Shown here piece after piece: positions 57,050 to 64,000 of a stretch of DNA of 64,000 nt. Source of the stretch: Dendrocalamus latiflorus (lineage: Eukaryota > Streptophyta > Magnoliopsida > Poales > Poaceae); assembly GCA_017311315.1 (NCBI GenBank), contig CM029654.1:8091948-8155947 (forward strand), read 5' to 3'. A program made the position numbers and the translations under genes. Under the pieces are notes generated by a model, which worked only from the letters and a program-made list of their open reading frames with translations, was not told where the DNA came from and ran no database searches. Numbering within the stretch: the stretch's first letter is position 1; every line of letters begins with the position of its first letter.

Positions 57050-59601
57050 CTCTGTTTGGGTTATTTGCCTCGACCACAGAAGGTAGTCAGAAGCGTGAAC
57101 TACGATCGGTAGTCGGTAGTTCGATCTGCAGTTGTAGACTTTGCGATCGGTAGTCGTGGGTTTTGCGATCAGTTGCTAAAGGCCTCACGGTCCGTACTCG
57201 TAGGCTTCGAGTGCTTCAATTCTTGTATCCTTCAAAGTACCTCAAGTACTTGTGCCTGACCGGTTGGGGTCAGTGGTCGGATCACCCGAGGGCTAGTGAT
57301 CTGAGTAGCCGTGGATTGACCTGATAGTGGGTTTTCGACCAGCTCTGATCTTTGATGTTTTTGAGTCGCGAGTTGAGTTTGATGGATCTAGATTGTTGTA
57401 TGTGTGCACAAGGGGCTATTGTTTGGTCCTAAGCTTAGGATCAACGACTTGGTTGCATACATTTTGCATAGTGATGACCTTGTGTATTGTGTGGTGTTAC
57501 GTGATGGTTTGCTTATTTGTGTTGGCTGTAAGACTTCGGAGCTTATTCGTGGCGAGGTGTTGGAGGACCGGGACTAGGCACAGAGTGGTGTTGAGGTCTA
57601 GAACGGTAAAGGAGACGCCGAAGATGACCAAAGCTATATGGGGTGGTTGAAAGCAAGGACGATGAGGAACTAGAGCGGGAGCAGCCGGTGGTGGACATGA
57701 CGGACAACGGCAAGGTGGATCAGGACTAGGCTCAGGAAAGAGCTGAGGTCCTATGTGGTCAAGGAAGTCGGGTGCTTGTCATATGCAAACGGTAGAGGGG
57801 CATTTTGGTAAATTGCCCAATATGGAAAGTGATGGTGTGTGAAACCACAACGTTGACCCTAAGTGGTTTAGCTCTTGTATATGAGAAAGTAAAATTCGTT
57901 GTTATGTGGGGTTAATGAGTTTTCCCTATTGTGATAGTGGATTGGATCCACTAAAAAGTTAGGTGGCTTGTTACCCACCTATAAAAGGGGATTAGTATGG
58001 AGACAAATAGGGGGATTTATCTAACCCATCTCTCTTGTGCCTTCTTATTAGGGTTAGGGTTCTAAGAGTTGAGCACTTCGTGTGCGTTTTGTCCTCCTAG
58101 GTGGAGTGGCTGTGAAACCGACCATCTCAAGTAAGCAATACATCAATCTTTGAGTATCTTCTTGGATCTATCTTGTCTTGATTGATTTACTCTTGTTCGG
58201 TTGGTTTTGATATCTCCTCTTACCTCTTTGTGATCTTGCTGTACCAAGGATATGAATGAGATGGAGATGAGTTTGTGAAATCAATCTCAAATTATTCAAG
58301 CACCTCAATAGCAAGTTCATCAAGAAACCCTGTTTTGCCTGATTCATGGCCTCTTCATGCGATTTCTAGTTCAAGGGTTTTTGGGTCGTGTTCTTCGGTG
58401 CTTTGGCCTACTGTGACATGTGGGAATTCATCGATTGCCATCTCAGCCATCATCTACCCACGAGCGGGTTGTATTCATCAATTGGGGTTTTGGCTCTGTT
58501 TTCGTGCACTTTTCTTTCATTTGCAAAAGGTCATAACTTTGACAACTATTCTCTAGATCATTGAATGGGATAGATTCCTATGACCTCAGGTAATTCTTGT
58601 ATGAAATTTCACAGCTTTTGAATCGGCCAATCAAAAGTTATGTGGATTGTAATCTAGCGGTCGTGCTGAAAACCTTATTCATTTTGATCGTAGTACCACA
58701 GTCACTAGCTTTTGACCACTTTGGTTTTCGATCACTCGCGGTCATTGGCCACGCCGGTCGTATTTCAACTTGTTTTGACTATACTGGTTTTCGACCATTC
58801 ACTGGTCGTCGACTATTCAAGTCATGTTTCGACCACTCTCAGGTCATCAACCACGATGGTTTTGGACTACTCACCGGTCTTCAATCACGTAGGTTTTTTA
58901 CCACTCTGGTCTTGTTTTAACTTGCTTTGACTATACTGGTTTTTGACCATTCATTGGTTGTCTACCATTCAAGTCGTGTTACGACCACTCAGGTTTTAAA
59001 CTCTCATTGGTCGTCGACCACTTGTAAGTTCAAGCTCCATTAAATTGGTTTTGGTGATAATGATAAATCTAATTTTGAGACTAATTTATTTATTGATTAT
59101 GATATTGCTTATTGTCATTTGGATGAAAATGTGAAAATCATAAGAGGTATGCATTCGACATCATATTCTTATATCTTAGTGCATTCCTCGGATCCAAAAT
59201 ATAGATTACACTCCACAAATAGTCAACACATGAATATGTGCATATGTCTTTATTATACATTCTAGTGTGCACACATTTAGATAGAGTTCACTCTATGTCT
59301 TGAGATTTTATTAGTATTGATCAACGTCCATCTTTCCACATATTAAGAATCTTTATTTTGAAACATATCTCTTAAGTATATATATAGCTTGTGTAGTTCA
59401 TATATACTCATGATCGGGTTGTCATTTGGTTCCTCCATTATGTGTGAATGGTTGGATGACTAATGATAACCGGATGAGTAAACTTTACTTAAAAAGTTTA
59501 TCCTAGAGTATACAAGTATTGTGTACATGTTGTATACTCAAAATTCAATTTCTATTTCATTATTTGTTGAGATTGTCATGAACTACCAAAAAGGAAAGAT
59601 T
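57050..59601 (+). mobile_element. SIRE/Maximus-like LTR and internal remnant
   Basis: 57480-57780 is clearly related to the LTR at 9788-12124 (blocks around ACCGGGACTAGGCACAGA and GGTGGTGGACATGACGG). 58.7-59.03 kb holds two about 150-bp repeats rich in GGTCGTCGACCA-type words. The stretch to 59600 resembles the 3' non-coding part of a SIRE-type element. Boundaries were not resolved. Confidence 0.5.
58715..59030 (+). repeat. Approximately 150-bp repeat pair with GTCGACCA words
   Basis: TTTTGACTATACTGGTTTT then CGACCATTCACTGGTCG occurs near 58772 and again, with changes, near 58923. Each copy contains smaller inverted GGTCG/CGACC words. Confidence 0.65.
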
Positions 59602-59940
59602 GTAAAATATAATCCCTCCATTATGAGTTCTTGGTAATATTTTGGTAATTGATGACAATTAGTTTGTGCACTAACATTTTTTATGAGTTGGATGAATAGG
59701 TTAGGTTCCACAAATGAGGATGATTTGGAATGGCTTTATATGTTGAAGATCATCAAGTTAAGTGAAGAATGTATCATGAGTTGATGTATGTCTAAGAGGA
59801 GATAATCATGAGTTGATTATTAAGTCAAGAGAAGACCTATCATATGTTGATGTAGTTCAAGTGAGTGATGTATCATGTATTAATGCATATCAAGACAATG
59901 ACTTATGGCAAAGATATGACTAGCTAGGGTTAAGAATGTA
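59602..59940 (+). mobile_element. Truncated start of a SIRE-type LTR
   Basis: AGATTGTAAAATATAATCCCTCC resembles the polypurine/LTR junction of SIRE-type elements, followed by TTGGTAATTGATGACAA. A GAGTTGATG/TATCATG word recurs four times to 59880. No partner LTR recognised. Confidence 0.35.
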
Positions 59941-61030
59941 TTCCTAGTATTTTACCAGTCTTGATGTTTGGTTGGAAGACCAAATTGTTAGTATAGGTTG
60001 TCTTGTGAATATTCATGACGCCGAGCCCCTCGGCTCGGAGCACCTTGTATTGGCATGTAGACAAGTCTAACCTATCGGATCCAGCCCGTACAAGACCATC
60101 TCTGTTGAACATTGTCAAGTGTTCCATGTCTGTGACTACCTAAAGCCATAACAACCAGATCCGCAGTAAGCGCTACAACAAAAAATGATGACAAGTAGCA
60201 TGCAAGTTAGTGATTACATACGTGTAACTACATACGAATAATTCATTAATTAGCGACAATTTAATTACCTATTCGAAAAAATTACGAGTGATTTATTACC
60301 ATCGTTCTTAGCACTTAATTACTTAACTCTAACCAATTGCCACTACAGTAATTATGACTACTTAATTACACACTGTCATACAATAACAAATTATGGATAT
60401 CGTATGTACTCAAAAATACTAAAAACTATGTCTAAATTAGTACGACCTACTTACTTCATAATACAAACTACATTAATTACGACTAACTGAATAATACTAA
60501 TTAACTAGGACTACAGAAATAACGTCAAAAGTATGCGATAAAAATTACCTATCTTTCAAGAGAAGCAATCAGCACTATCGCGTCCTCCTGCCACGTTCTT
60601 AATGAGTTATGCACTGGCTTCTCAAAATAATTAGCCATGCACTCTTAATTTTGAGCGACGACCACGAGAATGAACTTCCGCGATGAGCGACTGAGATGAC
60701 CAATGACCAACTGCGAGAGGTTCGTATTTATGGCCGAGTGAAAAGGGAACATGGTGCGCTTACTCTGCAAATTAAGGACTCCTTATCGATGCGCAACACT
60801 TCAGGCGAGGGGGACAGTATGGTAACACAGACAAATGTGGAGATGAGGGAGCAGGCGAGGGTGGACAGCATAGACATAACGACATCAGTGTGGACGAGGG
60901 AGTGCGCGAGGGGGGACGACACGGACAGAGTGACAATTATGCGAAGGATGCAATGGACAAGGAAAGATAGCAGCAACAGGCAGACATATGTGTGAAGGAT
61001 AGAGTTCACACACTGCAAAAGATGTCTGAA
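59941..61030. other. Unassigned intergenic DNA
   Basis: A minus-strand frame at 59930-60127 (MEHLTMFNRDGLVRAGSDRL) is open but not recognised. 60170-60560 is AT-rich. 60800-60930 contains a loose repeat of GGCGAGGGTGGACAGCA. I see no gene. Confidence 0.3.
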
Positions 61031-61034
61031 CATC

Positions 61035-61620
61035 GCATATCGCTAATTACGATTAAATTAATATGACAAATTTGGAGCACATAAAATTTTGAAAAAATTA
61101 CACGATTAGATCGACTATGTTGAGAGGTTTCACATAAAATTTTGTAATTTTTGATCTCGTTTGCTATATGTAACGACTCCTATAAATATCAAAATCGTAC
61201 GATTTTTGAGAAACATTAAGAGTGGATAAAATTGTCAAAAAAATTACGCAATGAAGTACGTTGTGTCAAGAGGTTGTGCATAATGTTTTCTAATTTTTCA
61301 AGCTCATTTTCTATATTTAAAATTTTAAACAAATATAACGTAAAATTACGAATATAGACAAGTAATTAAGTTGGCTAATTAGCCGACTCAATCACTTGCC
61401 GTTTTATGGCTGGACGGTAGGTGGCCTGTTGTCTGATGGTGGGCGGCAGACCACCTGCCATCTGGTCACCGGGCGGTAGGCGCCTACCGTCTAGCGGTCG
61501 AACGGCAGGCGTTACGTGTCATCTCTAGAGCGCTATCATCCGGTGACTGAACAGCAGAAGCGCTATTTTTGTTTTGACCATACATATATATAGATATTTT
61601 TATAAATACGTGTTCAAAAT
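61035..61620. mobile_element. Half copy of the palindromic element
   Basis: It matches one arm of the element at 52504-53515: ATGACAAATTTGGAGCACATAA, then GTACGTTGTGTCA, GGCTAATTAG, GGGCGGCAG blocks, and an end with TTTTTATAAATAC. The second arm is absent. Confidence 0.7.
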
Positions 61621-62071
61621 AGCAAAAATTGTAGGAGCATAGCGTGCTCTACGAGAGCATAGCGTGCACCCTGCCTGCGCCCCGTGGCGGGCTCCCCACC
61701 TCAAGATCTATCTTGCTCGTTGATCCATCCATCGTGCGGCCACGATCGGCCTTGTACGGAGGAGACCGACGTGCATGGAGCTCATAGTGCGCACGATTAC
61801 ACATGCAACAGTCACGTCGCAGCTGCTTTTATTGGCCAAGTCTTTTGACTCGGATAGATAGATGGATGAGCGGAGACGAAACTAAACGAGCAGCCGAGCT
61901 GTGGTTTCGGCGCGGTGGGAAAGCGGGGGAAGATAAACGAAAGTCTTGTGTTCGACGAGTGGTAAGAGACATGGATGCGCATGTCTCTGCTCTAGAAACA
62001 GGGTAATGGTCAAGCGAAATCAGGCAGCGACGGGTGTGATCTCGGGCGAGCTAATGCCGCGAGGTTGTGGA
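61621..62071. other. Intergenic, no feature
   Basis: Mixed composition. A small direct repeat GAGCATAGCGTGC (near 61637 and 61654) is present. I see no gene. The Copia LTR begins at 62072. Confidence 0.35.
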
Positions 62072-62306
62072 TGTTGAGGAACCGTCGCTGGCGACCAGTC
62101 CGAGCGATTTCTCTGCTTAGAACAAGAACGAATCAATCACAGAAGAATAGATTGAACATAGAGAGGTAGAGAGAACTCCTGGTCTTTCTTTATTGCTTTC
62201 AATTGCATCAGGTGTACATAATTGGCATGTATAGGTCCCTATTTATAGCCTACGGTGGGGTGTCCATATTGGGCCAGGACTCCTAGTCCTGGGCCCAGGT
62301 TTCTCA
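62072..62306 (-). repeat. 3' LTR of minus-strand Copia
   Basis: 235 bp. It includes a TATA-like CTATAAATAGG and an AATAAAG polyadenylation-like word. Confidence 0.8.
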
Positions 62307-62534
62307 ACACTCCCCCTTGGGCACTCACCCGACATACTCATGCCTCGTTAAAACTCCATAAAAACCCAGTGGGAAAAATTTGGAGAAAGAGTACATGATA
62401 TATGTGATGCTGCGATGCACGAATTGCCTTATTAAAAACCTTGGTCAAGAAACTTCATGGAAAACTCGTCAAGGGAAAAAGAGTACAATCCACCTAATTT
62501 CATTTGGGTACTTAATCTTCATGATCAATATTTA

Positions 62535-63983
62535 TTAGCGGGCTGGAGAGAATTCTCCCCCTGAATTCTGCACTTCTCTAAATCTCATCATTCCAATTCC
62601 ACGCACGCGTCTTTCAAAGCTAGATGTGGGGAGTGACTTAGTGAATAAATCTGCGAGATTTTCACATGACTTAGTATGCAGTACTTTAATCTTGTACATC
62701 TTTTGCAATTCATGTGCATAGAAGAACTTGGAGTTGATATGCTTTGTGAGATGACTCTTCACATAGCCCGTTTGTACTTGTACAACGCAAACTGCATTAT
62801 CTTCATAGATAATCGTGGGGGTTTGCACAATGTTCATCCCACATGACTGCTGGATGTGGTGAACCATTCATCGGAGCCAAGCGCACTCTCGTGCGGCTTC
62901 ATACAGAGCTATAATTTCTGAGTGGTTCGTCGAAGTAGCTACCAGGCTTTGCTTGGACGATTTCCAGAAAATTGCAGTTCCACCACACAAGAATATATAG
63001 CCAATTTGTGACTTTGTGGTATGCGGGTTAGACAAGTACCCAGCATCTGCATAGCCAATCAAGTTAAGATCTTGATTCTTTCTGTAAAACAATCCAAGGT
63101 CCTTGCTTCCTTAGAGGTATCGGAAGATGTCCTTTATGCCCTGCCAATGCCTTTTGGTGGGCTCTACACTGAACCTTGCTAACAGGTTCACGTCAAATGC
63201 AATGTCTGGTCTAGTGCAGTTTGCTAAGTACATGAGTGCTCGCACTGCACTCAAGTATGGGAATTCCGGTCCCAGGACTTCCTCCCCCTCTTCTCTAGGT
63301 CGGAAAGGATCTTTTTCTTGCTGTAAAGACCTCCCGATCATTGGTACTTTCGATGGGAATGCCTTCTCAAAGCCAAACGTTTCAAGCACCTTCTGAGTGT
63401 AGGTCGACTGATGTACCAAGATTCCTTCAGGGACATGCTCAAGCTGCAGGACTAAACAAAACTTGATCTTACCCAAATCTTTCATTTCAAATTCTAACTC
63501 CAAGTAGGAGCTTGCTTCTTTTATGTCTTCTGCTGTCCCGATGATGTTCAGATCATCTACATACACAAAAATTATATAGAATCCATTTTGGGATTGCCGT
63601 ATAAATACACAAGGACAGTCTTCATTGTTCGTGTAGCCTTTCTTGCAAAGAAAGTCGCTTAAATGATTATACCACATTCTTCCAGATTGTTTCAGTTCAT
63701 ACAGTGACGTTTTGAGTTTCACACTGTACATATTTCTGTTTGCTCTGTCTTGGTTTGGGAGAGGGATTCCTTCAGGGACTCTCATATAGATTTTCGAATC
63801 CAAGTTACCGTAAAGGTATGCAGTCACAACATCCATCAATTTTATTTCTAAGTTCAAGTTCACTGTCATTGAGATCAAATATCTAAAGGTGATTCCACTC
63901 ATGACTGGGGAGTAGGTTTCTTCATAATCAACTCCAGGACGTTGAGTGAAACCTTGTGCTACCAGCCTTGCTTTGTATCTCAC
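62535..63983 (-). pseudogene. Copia reverse transcriptase and RNase H
   Basis: From 63983 down: RYKARLVAQGFTQRPGVDYE (RT start), MDVVTAYLYGNLD, the catalytic FVYVDDLNIIG, and SAVRALMYLANCTRPDIAFD. The frame is broken by TAA (63111-63113). RNase H follows with LIGYADAGYLSNPHTTKSQI and SLVATSTNHSEIIALYEAAR, a TGA at 62868-62870, then IYEDNAVCVVQVQTGY and LADLFTKSLP. Most of RT and RNase H is otherwise conserved, so decay is moderate. It continues past the window edge. Confidence 0.88.
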
Positions 63984-64000
63984 TACTTCGTTTCTTTCAT

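Larger units (their letters stand above)
62072..64000 (-). mobile_element. Copia element on minus strand, cut by window end
   Basis: The 3' LTR is 62306-62072 (235 bp on the minus strand, TGAGAAACC...CTCAACA), preceded by the polypurine tract AAGGGGGAGTGT. The coding end of pol follows up to the window edge. The 5' part lies outside, so a target duplication cannot be checked. Confidence 0.85.

Noticed and set aside
59930..60127. 65-codon minus-strand frame as a gene fragment
   Set aside because: No recognisable family, no splice context, and it sits among TE debris. Recorded only as unassigned.

Overview
The window looks like nuclear DNA from a grass (Poaceae), probably a species with a large and possibly polyploid genome. 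The evidence is spliced plant genes with GT-AG introns and GC-rich first exons, in a bed of nested LTR retrotransposons, MITEs and a Helitron end. Retrotransposon primer-binding sites are of the initiator-tRNA-Met type. Nothing bacterial (operons, Shine-Dalgarno sites, CRISPR) is present. The species cannot be named from sequence alone.

Layout. 1-2.2 kb: an intact five-exon XRI1-like gene (+). 3.1-16.3 kb: a nest of decayed retroelements. It holds a degenerate gag-like remnant split by a 3.0 kb Tekay/Del-type solo LTR (3809-6839), an internally deleted SIRE/Maximus-type Copia element (8913-12124), a 69-bp tandem array (12843-14040) and another LTR piece (to 16299). 16.9-29.06 kb (-): all or nearly all exons of DNA polymerase epsilon subunit B (DPB2), carrying stops, frameshifts and lost splice sites. 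An antisense Copia element (18865-23616) sits in one intron; a minisatellite and a hAT MITE sit in another. 30.4-35.0 kb (+): an orphan first exon of a glutamate decarboxylase (GAD), followed by a complete seven-exon GAD gene. 35.36-38.5 kb (-): a Helitron 3' terminus and behind it a truncated five-exon fragment of plastid malonyl-CoA:ACP transacylase. 38.5-49.7 kb: a very young non-coding LTR element (LARD-like) with LTRs of about 5.6 kb, whose 5' LTR has lost its promoter end. 49.7-52.2 kb (-): the first two exons of a PAT1-like mRNA-decapping gene. 52.5-53.5 kb: a 1-kb palindromic element. 53.7-54.0 kb: a PIF/Harbinger-type MITE. 54.1-57.0 kb: a complete non-autonomous Copia element. 57-61.6 kb: SIRE-like LTR pieces and a half copy of the palindromic element. 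62.07-64 kb (-): the 3' part of another Copia element, cut by the window edge.

Functionally, only the XRI1-like gene (DNA repair/meiosis) and GAD (GABA synthesis, calmodulin-regulated) look able to make full-length proteins. DPB2 is an essential replication gene in plants, so its decay here implies a working copy elsewhere, such as a homeologue. The most unusual sequence signals are the stem-loop repeats with a compensatory change inside the giant LTR, the tRNA-like B-box in the same LTR, the kilobase palindrome, the 23-codon-period array, and the Helitron-associated gene fragments. I see no clear candidate for a wholly new protein system.
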